Notes under the pieces: model-generated
The model's input: the letters and a program-made list of their open reading frames with translations, nothing else
What the model was told of the DNA's origin: nothing
Databases searched by the model: none
Origin: Candidatus Purcelliella pentastirinorum
GTDB lineage: Bacteria; Pseudomonadota; Gammaproteobacteria; Enterobacterales; Enterobacteriaceae
Length of the DNA stretch: 64,000 nucleotides
Assembly: GCF_028748785.1 (NCBI RefSeq)
Contig: NZ_CP110496.1
Coordinates: 419,448 to 483,447 of the forward strand
Direction: 5' to 3'
Shown: one piece after another, positions 33,400-41,916 of the stretch
Numbering within the stretch: the stretch's first letter is position 1
Layout: every line of letters begins with the position of its first letter
Position numbers and translations under genes: made by a program

Positions 33400-35057
33400 A
33401 TTTTATTTTTAATTTTGTTTATATATTTTTTAATGTTTATGATTTGTATAAATTTTATTTTTGTTTTATTATTTTTTATTAATTTGTTAAATCTTTCTAA
33501 GATTATTAAAGTTTTTACTATTTTTTTATGATCAAAATATTTTTGTATCTTTATAATTGAATATTTTAACCAAGATAATATTTTTTTTAAATTTATGTTT
33601 TTTTGTGTATTGATAAACTGTAATAATTTTATACAAAAATTTTCATATTTACCTGTTATTATTAAAGGTGTTGTATATATTACTATATTTTTGTTATTTT
33701 TATATAAGTTAATTCCAATTTTTTTTAACAATTTTTCATATTTTTTGTATTTTTTGTATTTTTTAATTTTTAGTCTAATAGGTATTATTAATCTTCTAAT
33801 TTTTTTTTGATTTATTAAATTTAATTGTTTTATTTGTAGTACTTTTATCAAATTAATTAAATTAATTAAAAAAATTTTAGTTTTATATTTAATAATTACA
33901 TGGTTTTTGTTTATTTTAGTTAATAATTTTATTTTTTGTATTTTATTTTTGTTTTTTGAAGTTTTTTTTATTAATGATTTATTAATTAGTATTTTTTCTA
34001 TTTTTATTTTATTATTTAAATTTATTTTTTGTATTTTATTTTTGTTTTTATAGATATATTTTTTATTTATTTTTAGTTTTATTTTATTTTTTATAGCATT
34101 ATATATTGTATAATAAATAATTAGAGGGTTTTTGAAATTTATTTTACATTTTGATGGATGTATGTTTATATCTATATCTTTTGTATTTATTTTAATAAAT
34201 ATTATATATGATATTTTTTTATTTGAATTTAATATTTTTTTTTGGATTTGTGTAATTATATTTTTTATGATTTTGTTTTTTATTAATCTGTTATTTACAT
34301 AAGAATATTCTATTTTTTTATTTATATGTTCTAAACATATCCAACCAGTAATTTTTACATTTTTGTGTTTGTATTTTATTTTTGTTTTTTTGTTTGAAAA
34401 TTTTTCACCTAATATATTGTTAATTCTATTTTCTTTTTCTTTTATATTTAATGCAATTTTGTGTTTTTGTATGATTTTGTTATTATTTATTAATAAAATA
34501 TCAGTACTAAATTTTGATAATGCTATTTGTTTAATAACATCATTTATATATAAGAATTCTGTTCTCTCTGATTTTAAAAGATTTTTTTTAATGGGAATAT
34601 TATAGAATAAATCTGATATTTCAATTGTTGTTCCGATTGGATGAGCAATTGGTTTTAAAATATTTGATATTTTACCTCCTTCTGCATAAATTTGCCATCC
34701 TACATTATCTTTTGATGTTCTTGAAATTAGTGATATTTTTGATACTGCATTTATACTAGCTAGTGCTTCTCCTCTAAAACCAAATGTTTTTATTTTTTTT
34801 AGATCTTCTAAAATATGAATTTTACTTGAAGTATATCTTTCTAATGCTATTAATAACTCATTTTTATTTATTCCTTCCCCGTTGTCTTGTACACGTATTG
34901 TTTTTTTTCCACCATGTTTTATTTCTATTTTGATAAATGTGGCATTCGCATCTAAACTATTTTCTATTAATTCTTTTACCACTGAAAATGGTCTATGTAT
35001 TACTTCACCAGCAGCTATATATTTTGATAATTCTAGTGATAAAAATTTTATTGACAT
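33396..35057 (-). CDS. mutL: DNA mismatch repair protein MutL
   Basis: GHKL ATPase that couples MutS to MutH. 553 aa (E. coli 615). The ATPase domain is well kept: catalytic Glu29 in KELIENSLDA, DNGEG at 58-62, and TFGFRGEALASI at 92-102. The linker (residues about 340-390) has turned into repeated Lys/Asn/Ile, and the C-terminal dimerisation domain is diverged but still recognisable (RRLIIPIRLKI; TTPLII). Frame is intact throughout despite many A-runs. MutH is at 9,553; MutS is not in the window. Confidence 0.93.
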   Translation of the reverse strand: MSIKFLSLELSKYIAAGEVIHRPFSVVKELIENSLDANATFIKIEIKHGGKKTIRVQDNGEGINKNELLIALERYTSSKIHILEDLKKIKTFGFRGEALASINAVSKISLISRTSKDNVGWQIYAEGGKISNILKPIAHPIGTTIEISDLFYNIPIKKNLLKSERTEFLYINDVIKQIALSKFSTDILLINNNKIIQKHKIALNIKEKENRINNILGEKFSNKKTKIKYKHKNVKITGWICLEHINKKIEYSYVNNRLIKNKIIKNIITQIQKKILNSNKKISYIIFIKINTKDIDINIHPSKCKINFKNPLIIYYTIYNAIKNKIKLKINKKYIYKNKNKIQKINLNNKIKIEKILINKSLIKKTSKNKNKIQKIKLLTKINKNHVIIKYKTKIFLINLINLIKVLQIKQLNLINQKKIRRLIIPIRLKIKKYKKYKKYEKLLKKIGINLYKNNKNIVIYTTPLIITGKYENFCIKLLQFINTQKNINLKKILSWLKYSIIKIQKYFDHKKIVKTLIILERFNKLIKNNKTKIKFIQIINIKKYINKIKNKI

Positions 35058-35125
35058 TTTAAAATTAATTTTTAATGATTAATATTAAATTTTTTAATTT
35101 ATATGGTATTAATATTATTAAATAA

Positions 35126-35623
35126 TTAGTATATATATTTTATATTAATAAAATTATTATTATTAATTAATTTATTTATTATCTTTTTGCCCCTTATAGA
35201 TTCATATTTTATTTTTGCTTCTCTATGATTATCAATATATGATAAATTAATATTTATATCTGGTTTTTTTATATGTTTAATATTATTTTTTGGCCATTCT
35301 ATTAAACAAATAGAAGATTCTTCAATATATTCTTTTAACCCAAGTATTTCTAATTCATGTATATTATTTATACGATATAAATCTATGTGTAATAAAATTA
35401 TATTTTTTATATTGTATTTTTCAATTATTGTATATGTTGGACTTTTTATAAATTTATTATACCCCATTTGTTTTATAAATGCTCTGATTAATGTTGTTTT
35501 ACCTGTTCCTATTTCACCATTTAAATAAATTAAAACTTTTTTTTTAAAACATGTATTTGATAATTTTTCACCTAATGATGATGTTTGTAATTCATTTATT
35601 AGTTTAATTTTATATGTGCACAT
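35126..35623 (-). CDS. tsaE: tRNA threonylcarbamoyladenosine biosynthesis ATPase TsaE
   Basis: P-loop ATPase that works with TsaB and TsaD to make t6A37 in ANN-decoding tRNAs. 165 aa (E. coli 153). Walker A is NGEIGTGKTTLIRAFI (residues about 35-50), followed by KSPTYTIIEKY and LHIDLYRI; the late W is in LIEWPKN. It is located between orn and mutL as in E. coli, where amiB, nnr and queG also occur; those are lost. Confidence 0.92.
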   Translation of the reverse strand: MCTYKIKLINELQTSSLGEKLSNTCFKKKVLIYLNGEIGTGKTTLIRAFIKQMGYNKFIKSPTYTIIEKYNIKNIILLHIDLYRINNIHELEILGLKEYIEESSICLIEWPKNNIKHIKKPDININLSYIDNHREAKIKYESIRGKKIINKLINNNNFINIKYIY

Positions 35624-35745
35624 ATATTTAGTTTTTTTTATATTAAATTAAAATTTTGTTTTTATATTTGATCATTACTATTATTTATTTTTTAATCTAT
35701 ATATTTATTTTTTTTTTATTAATAATTTTATTTTGTTATTTTTTT

Positions 35746-36288
35746 TTATAATGTAAAAAACGTATTTTTATAGAATTTTAGTTCTTTTATTGAATTTTTT
35801 AGATCTTTTTTTGCTCTATGTTTATTTTTATATTTTATATATTTTGTTATTTCGGGTTTCCATCTTTTTGCCAATTCTCTAATAGAACTGACATCTAAAT
35901 ATCTATAATGAAAATATGATTCTAATTTCGGCATATATTTATATAAAAAGCGTCTATCATTACCTATACTATTACCACATATTGGTGATATATTTTTTTG
36001 GATCCATTTTGATAAAAATTTGATGGTTTTTTTTTCCGCGTATTTTTCATTATAATTACTATTTTGCACCATTTTTATTAGTTGATTTTTTTTGTGTGTT
36101 TTTTTATTCCAATTGTTCATAGAATCTATTATTTTTTTTTTTTGTTTAATAATTATATTAGGTCCTTCTGCTAAAATTTTTAAATTAGAGTCTGTTATTA
36201 TTGTTGCTATTTCTAAAATACGATCAATTTTAGGATTTAGCCCTGTCATTTCTAAATCAATCCAAATTAAATTTTTTTTATTTAACAT
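35746..36288 (-). CDS. orn: Oligoribonuclease
   Basis: DEDDh 3'-5' exonuclease that degrades 2- to 5-nt RNA fragments, essential in E. coli. 180 aa (E. coli 181). Exo I motif is IWIDLEMTGLNP (Asp11, Glu13), Exo II is in GNSIGNDRRFLYKYMP, and Exo III is HRAKKDLKNSI with the catalytic His and Asp. The gene lies upstream of tsaE as in the E. coli block. Confidence 0.96.
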   Translation of the reverse strand: MLNKKNLIWIDLEMTGLNPKIDRILEIATIITDSNLKILAEGPNIIIKQKKKIIDSMNNWNKKTHKKNQLIKMVQNSNYNEKYAEKKTIKFLSKWIQKNISPICGNSIGNDRRFLYKYMPKLESYFHYRYLDVSSIRELAKRWKPEITKYIKYKNKHRAKKDLKNSIKELKFYKNTFFTL

Positions 36289-36434
36289 TTTTTTTTCTTA
36301 TAAAATATTTTACATATATATATAGCATATATTTTATAAAGATATTATAATTTTAGTTTGTTAAATATTTAAGTTAGAGATTTTTATATAATAAATTGTA
36401 TTATTTTATATTAAGTTTGTTTTGGAGAATTAAT

Positions 36435-37337
36435 TTGTTTTTTTATGTTAAATATTTTTTAAATATATTTTTTTCTATTAGATATTTTACTAAATTTGTT
36501 GGATGGTTATCTAATAAGAGATTAGGTATATTTACAAATATATTTATAAAAATCTTTATTTGGTTTTATAAAATTAATATTTCAGAATGTGAAATTAAAA
36601 ATATATCTAATTATCATACTTTTAATGATTTTTTCACAAGAAGGTTATTAAGAAAGTTTAGACCTATAGAGTTAAATTTTAATTCTTTAGTTTTTCCAGT
36701 AGATGGTATTGTTAGTCAATTTGGAATAATTAAAAATGATAGTTTGATTCAAGCAAAAGGGTTTTATTTTTCTTTAACATCTTTGTTGGCCGATAGTATT
36801 TCTATGGTTAATAAATTTATAAATGGTAGTTTTTTAACTATATATCTTCCACCGTATACTTGTCATCGTGTTCATATGCCATGTGATGGATTGTTAAAAG
36901 AAATAGTATATATTCCTGGTAAATTATATTCTGTGAATTTTTTTTCTATGAGAAGTTTATCAAATTTATTTATTAAAAATGAAAGAATTATTTTTTATTT
37001 TGATACTAAATTCGGTTTATTAGCACAAGTTTTAATTGGGGCTTCTCTTGTTGGTAGTATTGACACTATTTGGTCTGAAATCATAAATTTTAGTAAAAAA
37101 GATAGTGTTATAAAACGGTGGGTTAATAATTCTTTTGATAATGATATAAAATTTTATTTATTAAAAGGTCAAGAAATTGGTTGTTTTAGACTAGGTTCCA
37201 CAATAATTAATTTATTTCCATTTGAAAAAGTTATAGTAGAAAAAAATATTTTTGTAAATAAAAATATTTTTTTTGGAAGTATAATGGGAAAAGGAAATAT
37301 TATAAATAATAGTATTTTGAATAATTGTTTAAAATAG
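36435..37337 (+). CDS. psd: Phosphatidylserine decarboxylase proenzyme
   Basis: Converts phosphatidylserine to phosphatidylethanolamine at the inner membrane. The self-cleavage site LGST, which yields the pyruvoyl-bearing alpha chain, is in FRLGSTIINLF near the C-terminus. Other conserved parts are FNDFFTRRL, FPVDGIVSQFG, the CHRVHMPCDG motif and GASLVGSIDTIW. I set the start at a TTG (36,435) because GGAG lies 7 nt upstream, giving 300 aa; an in-frame TTG at 36,396 is another option. The long acidic C-terminal tail of E. coli Psd (322 aa) is missing. Co-directional with and overlapping mscM, as in E. coli; rsgA is lost. Confidence 0.93.
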   Translation: MFFYVKYFLNIFFSIRYFTKFVGWLSNKRLGIFTNIFIKIFIWFYKINISECEIKNISNYHTFNDFFTRRLLRKFRPIELNFNSLVFPVDGIVSQFGIIKNDSLIQAKGFYFSLTSLLADSISMVNKFINGSFLTIYLPPYTCHRVHMPCDGLLKEIVYIPGKLYSVNFFSMRSLSNLFIKNERIIFYFDTKFGLLAQVLIGASLVGSIDTIWSEIINFSKKDSVIKRWVNNSFDNDIKFYLLKGQEIGCFRLGSTIINLFPFEKVIVEKNIFVNKNIFFGSIMGKGNIINNSILNNCLK

Positions 37338-40300
37338 AGTCATATAATAAAGTGTTTTTAAATTTTTTATTGTTTTTTGTTATTTTTATTAATTTTTCAG
37401 TTTTTGCTGATTGTACTCCGAATATTTCTCATATTAAGCAAGAATTAGAATTTGTAAAAATATCTAATAATTTACCTTATAAAAATGAATTAATTTTAAC
37501 ATTACAGATGACTTTGAATTTTCTAAATGAACGTCAATATTCTATTGAACGTATAAATAGATATCACCAAATAATTACGGATTTTCCTAATTTAAAAAAA
37601 ATATTATATCATAAAATTATTAATATTTTTGATGTTAAATTCTTTAATAATTTTACTAATTTAAACGATTTAAATCGTGAGATTATTCAAATAAACCAAC
37701 AATTATTAAAAGAAAATAGTATTATGGAACGTGCACAGCAGAAAATACAAAAAATTAATGAATTTTTGTCAAAATTTTCTAAACAGTTATCTGAGGCAAA
37801 ATTATTTATTAATAAGTTTAATTTTTATTATAATTTATATGATCAAAAGGTTGATTTTTTAAGTGAGGCTAAAAATTTTGCTAATTGCGCTAAGTATTCA
37901 GCACAAAAAGCTCGTGTCAATGAGTTGTATATGGCACAATTATCCGCTAATAATCGTCAGGAATTAATACGTATTAAATTTGAATTACATAAAAAAAAAT
38001 TTGATAAATTAAATAATCATTTAATGATATTGTATAGTAAACTTAATAAGTTAAGAGTATTTGAAATAAAAAAAATATTTCATAAAATAATAAAATTAGT
38101 TTATCATTATAATGATAAATTATCTAGTTTTATTAAAGACTATTTTATTTTGAATAAAAGGTTATTTGTATCTTTAAATAATCAGTTTAATAAATTTAAT
38201 ATAATTTTTATTAATCAAAATATTATTCATGATAAAATTTTTAGATCACGTCATATATTATTTTCTATAAAAGAGCAATCTAAATTATCTAATTTTTCCA
38301 ATTTATTTAATGAAAATTTAAGAAGACAAGTTGTTAATTTATCTAAATTTTTTAAATTGTCTCAATTAGATAATGAATTGGGTGAAATTCGTGTTCAACG
38401 TCTTTTATATGAAAATTTATTAAATAAATCAAAGCAAGATTATAGAAATAATTATTTTTTTTCAAATAGCTGCCATGATATTTTTGAAATTCAGTTTAAA
38501 ATTAGAAAAAGAATACTTAATTATTTAATTACTGGGTGTGATAATTATATTATTGAAATAATTAAATTAAAGATACTTACAGTTAAATTACAAGATATAT
38601 TGGAAGAAATTAAGGAATCTGTACATAAATATTTTTATTGGACAGCAGATGCTAACCCTGTTGGAATTAATTATTTTGTAGATATTTATCATAATTTTAT
38701 TAAATTTATATCTGTTGATACATTTATTCAATTAGTTAGTGCTTTTTTGTTAATGTTTAGTAATATTAAAACTTTATTGCCAATTTTAATTTCTCTATTA
38801 TTTATTTTTATAAATATTATTAATAATAAAAATTATGATAAGTTTTTAAATTATTCTTCTATGTGTATTGGTAAAATAACAAAAGATCGTTTTAGTTTAA
38901 CATTATATGTTACTTTGTTATCTATGTTATCAGCCTTGCCTACTTTATGTTTTTTTACTTCTTTGGGATTAGGTTTTCAATATGCGTGGTCTTATCCTAT
39001 TGCTGTTGCTTTAGGTAATGGTATAATTACTATGATACCGTTATTATCTGTTTTTATGATTAGTGCTAAATTTGCCAGGTCTAATGGTTTGTTTATAGCT
39101 CATTTTAGATGGCCTATATCTAGAGTTAATGGTGCTATGAAATATTATTTTTTAACGGTAGGAATAATGATTCCCTTGATGATTTTATTATTTACTTTTA
39201 ATAATCTTAACGAACATTTTTATTATGTTACTTTGGGAAGACTTTGTTTCGTTTTATTTTGTATTATTTTAAGTTTTATTACTTATACTTTGCAACGTGC
39301 TGGTATTTTTTTATATTTGAATAAAAAAGGTACAGGTAAAAGTTTATTTAATAAAATAATTTGGAATATTATGATTTGTATACCCCTATTAGCTTCTTTA
39401 GCTTCATGTATTGGATATTTTACAACAGCACAAGATTTATTAATTAGAGTAGAAATTTCTGTTTTTGTCTGGTTTTTGTTATTAATAATTTATTATGTTA
39501 TTCGTCGTTGGATGTTAATACAAAGAAGACGAATTGCTTTTGATAGAGATAAACAACGACGTACTGAAATTTTATTGCATAGAATAAAAAATGATGAAGA
39601 TATTGGTGAAATTAGTAGTGATAATCTTGAGATAGATGAATCTTTAATAGATTTAGATACAATTAGTGCTCAATCTCTTCGTTTGCTTAGATCATTATTG
39701 ACCTTAATTGCCTTGCTTTCTATTATTGTTATTTGGTCTAAAATTCATTCAGCTTTTAGTTTTTTAGAAAGAATAAAATTGTGGAATATAAGTACATCTA
39801 TTCAAGGTATAGAGAATTTAAAATCTGTTACATTAGAATCTTTATTGATTGCTACATTAATATTCATTATTACAATGCAATTGGTTTATAATTTACCTTC
39901 ATTATTAGAGTTAGTTATTCTTCAACATCTAAATTTAACTCCTGGAACTAGTTATGCAATTACAACATTAACTAAATATTTTATTTTATTTATTGGAGGT
40001 ATTGTAGGTTTTTTTATAATTGGTATTGAATGGTCTAAGTTTCAATGGTTAATTGCAGCTTTAGGTGTAGGTTTAGGTTTTGGTTTGCAAGAAATATTTG
40101 CTAATCTTATATCTGGATTAATAATTTTATTTGAAAAACCAATTAGGATAGGTGATACTGTAACCATTCGTAATCTTACAGGAAATGTAACTTGTATTAA
40201 TACTCGTGCGACTACAATTACTGATTGGGATCGTAAAGAGATAATTATGCCTAATAAAGCATTTGTTACAGAACAATTTATTAATTGGTCTCTTTCTGAT

Positions 40301-40618
40301 TCCGTTACAAGAATAGTTTTATATATAACTGTTGATGTTATTTCTAATACTAAATTAGTTATAGATATTTTGAAAAAATCCGCTCTTAAGTGTAGTTATG
40401 TTATCAATATTCCTAAACCAGAAGCATATTTAGTAGATTTACAGTATGGTGTTCAGTTATTTGAATTACGTGTACATGTTGCTGAAATGGGTCATAGAAT
40501 GCCTTTGAGAAGTATGTTGAATTATCTTATTTTAGAGGAATTTAAGAAGAATAATATTAGTGTTCCTTTTGTTATATTTCATATGAAATCTTATAATTTT
40601 GATATGCATTATTCATAA
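37325..40618 (+). CDS. mscM: Large MscS-family mechanosensitive channel MscM (YjeP)
   Basis: Inner-membrane mechanosensitive channel of the MscK/MscM type, releasing solutes on osmotic downshock. 1097 aa (E. coli 1107), the largest gene here. A signal peptide (about residues 10-29, ending SVFA) precedes a periplasmic coiled-coil domain to about residue 465, then some eleven hydrophobic segments and the C-terminal MscS core with the pore helix GLGFGLQEIFANLISGL and the beta domain following KPIRIGDTVTI. The start is uncertain: a TTG at 37,325 overlaps psd by 13 nt, while a GTG at 37,352 would begin right at the signal peptide. Full length is notable in so reduced a genome. Confidence 0.92.
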   Translation: MFKIESYNKVFLNFLLFFVIFINFSVFADCTPNISHIKQELEFVKISNNLPYKNELILTLQMTLNFLNERQYSIERINRYHQIITDFPNLKKILYHKIINIFDVKFFNNFTNLNDLNREIIQINQQLLKENSIMERAQQKIQKINEFLSKFSKQLSEAKLFINKFNFYYNLYDQKVDFLSEAKNFANCAKYSAQKARVNELYMAQLSANNRQELIRIKFELHKKKFDKLNNHLMILYSKLNKLRVFEIKKIFHKIIKLVYHYNDKLSSFIKDYFILNKRLFVSLNNQFNKFNIIFINQNIIHDKIFRSRHILFSIKEQSKLSNFSNLFNENLRRQVVNLSKFFKLSQLDNELGEIRVQRLLYENLLNKSKQDYRNNYFFSNSCHDIFEIQFKIRKRILNYLITGCDNYIIEIIKLKILTVKLQDILEEIKESVHKYFYWTADANPVGINYFVDIYHNFIKFISVDTFIQLVSAFLLMFSNIKTLLPILISLLFIFINIINNKNYDKFLNYSSMCIGKITKDRFSLTLYVTLLSMLSALPTLCFFTSLGLGFQYAWSYPIAVALGNGIITMIPLLSVFMISAKFARSNGLFIAHFRWPISRVNGAMKYYFLTVGIMIPLMILLFTFNNLNEHFYYVTLGRLCFVLFCIILSFITYTLQRAGIFLYLNKKGTGKSLFNKIIWNIMICIPLLASLASCIGYFTTAQDLLIRVEISVFVWFLLLIIYYVIRRWMLIQRRRIAFDRDKQRRTEILLHRIKNDEDIGEISSDNLEIDESLIDLDTISAQSLRLLRSLLTLIALLSIIVIWSKIHSAFSFLERIKLWNISTSIQGIENLKSVTLESLLIATLIFIITMQLVYNLPSLLELVILQHLNLTPGTSYAITTLTKYFILFIGGIVGFFIIGIEWSKFQWLIAALGVGLGFGLQEIFANLISGLIILFEKPIRIGDTVTIRNLTGNVTCINTRATTITDWDRKEIIMPNKAFVTEQFINWSLSDSVTRIVLYITVDVISNTKLVIDILKKSALKCSYVINIPKPEAYLVDLQYGVQLFELRVHVAEMGHRMPLRSMLNYLILEEFKKNNISVPFVIFHMKSYNFDMHYS

Positions 40619-40663
40619 TTTTTTATTTTATATTAATTTCATTTATTATTAATTTATTTTAGG

Positions 40664-40700
40664 TTCATACACAGAAAATTTTAGTTTTTCTGTGTATGAA
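40664..40700. terminator. Bidirectional hairpin between mscM and the porin gene
   Basis: A 15-bp perfect inverted repeat (TTCATACACAGAAAA at 40,664-40,678 and its complement at 40,686-40,700) with a 7-nt loop, between the convergent stops of mscM and the porin. The arms contain several G-C pairs and end in A/T-runs at the loop side. This is the strongest hairpin I found and fits a shared terminator. Confidence 0.7.
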
Positions 40701-40707
40701 TTTATAA

Positions 40708-41781
40708 TTAAAATTTGTAACTCATACCTATTGCAAATATATTATCCATTGAGTTTCTATATGAAGTATTAGATTTGTCTTTAATTAGATTAATTCTGTA
40801 ATCTGCATATGCTGATATATTTTTATTTATATCGTAAATTGCACCTAGGTTTATATATTTATCTATAACCATACTATCAAATGCTGCTGGATTGGAATTA
40901 TTTATACTTCTTTGTAAGAAGGATATTGAAGGGTAAATGTTATTGAATTTATATTGTGCTATAAATTCTATATTTTTGGTTTGTTTTGCTAAAGAATCAT
41001 TATAAGATCTGTGTAAATTTTTTGAATTACCATATATAGCACCTACGTAAATATTATTTTTGTCATATTTTAATCCTAGTGCATAAGCAATTGATTTGTT
41101 TCCATTGTTATCTTCTTTTTGAATATCTGTTCTATTTACGTTGAACCAGCTACCTATAGTGCTTAATCCTATATCAGATTTATATTCTAAAGAACCTCCC
41201 CATCCATTACAATTTTTTTCTTCTTCTATACGATCGTATAAATTTTTACCTGCGTATTGTATAGCAATATTTATTCCTTTGAAATAACCAAATAAATCTT
41301 TGTTTCTATATGTTAATAAACTTGTTGCACGTCTTGAAAGGAAATTATCATTATCTTTTATTGATAGATTATTTTCTACAGGTAATTTATCTGTGTATGA
41401 GAGACTATCATATAGTATGCCGTAATTACGACCATAGTCTATTGATCCCCATTTTTTAAAATTTAAACCTGCATATGCTAAACATGTTTCTCCATTATAT
41501 AATCTATATTGACTTTCTGTTAAATCATTATGAAATTCATATAACCATGTAGAATATCCAATTATATTTTTTGATATAAAATGTTCATTTTTTAAACCTA
41601 ATTTTGTATATGATTTATCGCCCTTATTGTATTGACCATTACTGAATTTTCTTAGTATATTGATACTACCGTAAATATTAATTTTATTACCATTTTTATT
41701 ATAAATTTCTATTGCATTAACTATATTACTCATCATTAATGAAATAGTTAAAATTATTGTGATAATATTTCGTTTTATCAT
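40708..41781 (-). CDS. ompF: Outer-membrane general porin, OmpF/OmpC type
   Basis: Trimeric 16-strand beta-barrel for passive diffusion across the outer membrane. 357 aa (E. coli OmpF 362). A signal peptide of 23 residues ends SNIVNA, and the mature start IEIYNKNGNKINIYGS matches the E. coli porins. The constriction-loop region reads NLSIKDNDNFLSRRATSLLTYRN, close to the PEFGG-loop position though that motif itself is lost, and the chain ends in the obligatory terminal Phe (MSYKF) with alternating hydrophobic strands. A strong AGAGG lies 8 nt before the ATG. Adjacent to asnS as ompF is in E. coli, so OmpF is the best name, though OmpC-type cannot be separated on sequence alone. Confidence 0.87.
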   Translation of the reverse strand: MIKRNIITIILTISLMMSNIVNAIEIYNKNGNKINIYGSINILRKFSNGQYNKGDKSYTKLGLKNEHFISKNIIGYSTWLYEFHNDLTESQYRLYNGETCLAYAGLNFKKWGSIDYGRNYGILYDSLSYTDKLPVENNLSIKDNDNFLSRRATSLLTYRNKDLFGYFKGINIAIQYAGKNLYDRIEEEKNCNGWGGSLEYKSDIGLSTIGSWFNVNRTDIQKEDNNGNKSIAYALGLKYDKNNIYVGAIYGNSKNLHRSYNDSLAKQTKNIEFIAQYKFNNIYPSISFLQRSINNSNPAAFDSMVIDKYINLGAIYDINKNISAYADYRINLIKDKSNTSYRNSMDNIFAIGMSYKF

Positions 41782-41822
41782 GCTTATTACCTCTCATGGT
41801 AATTGTATAAGTTTTTTATATT

Positions 41823-41850
41823 ATGTATATTTGTGAGATCAAATATACAT
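41823..41850 (-). promoter_or_regulatory. Porin upstream region: inverted repeat overlapping a likely promoter
   Basis: Arms ATGTATATTTG and CAAATATACAT pair perfectly over 11 bp around a 6-nt centre. On the minus strand TTGATC inside the repeat is followed after 16 bp by TATAAA, a fair sigma-70 promoter leading to the porin ATG with its AGAGG. The repeat would cover the -35 box and could be an operator, but 11-bp A/T arms also occur by chance. Confidence 0.4.
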
Positions 41851-41916
41851 TTTTAATAGATTTTATTTTACTAAAATTTTATTTATTTGTCTAAAATATT
41901 TTTATTATTTTATACT

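Noticed and set aside
33396..35057. MutL as a pseudogene because of its low-complexity middle
   Set aside because: The frame is open from start to stop, ATPase motifs are intact, and the degenerate part matches the natural linker.
41828..41848. CRP site in the porin upstream palindrome (TGTGA half-site)
   Set aside because: Only one TGTGA half is present; the matching TCACA at the required 6-bp spacing is missing.
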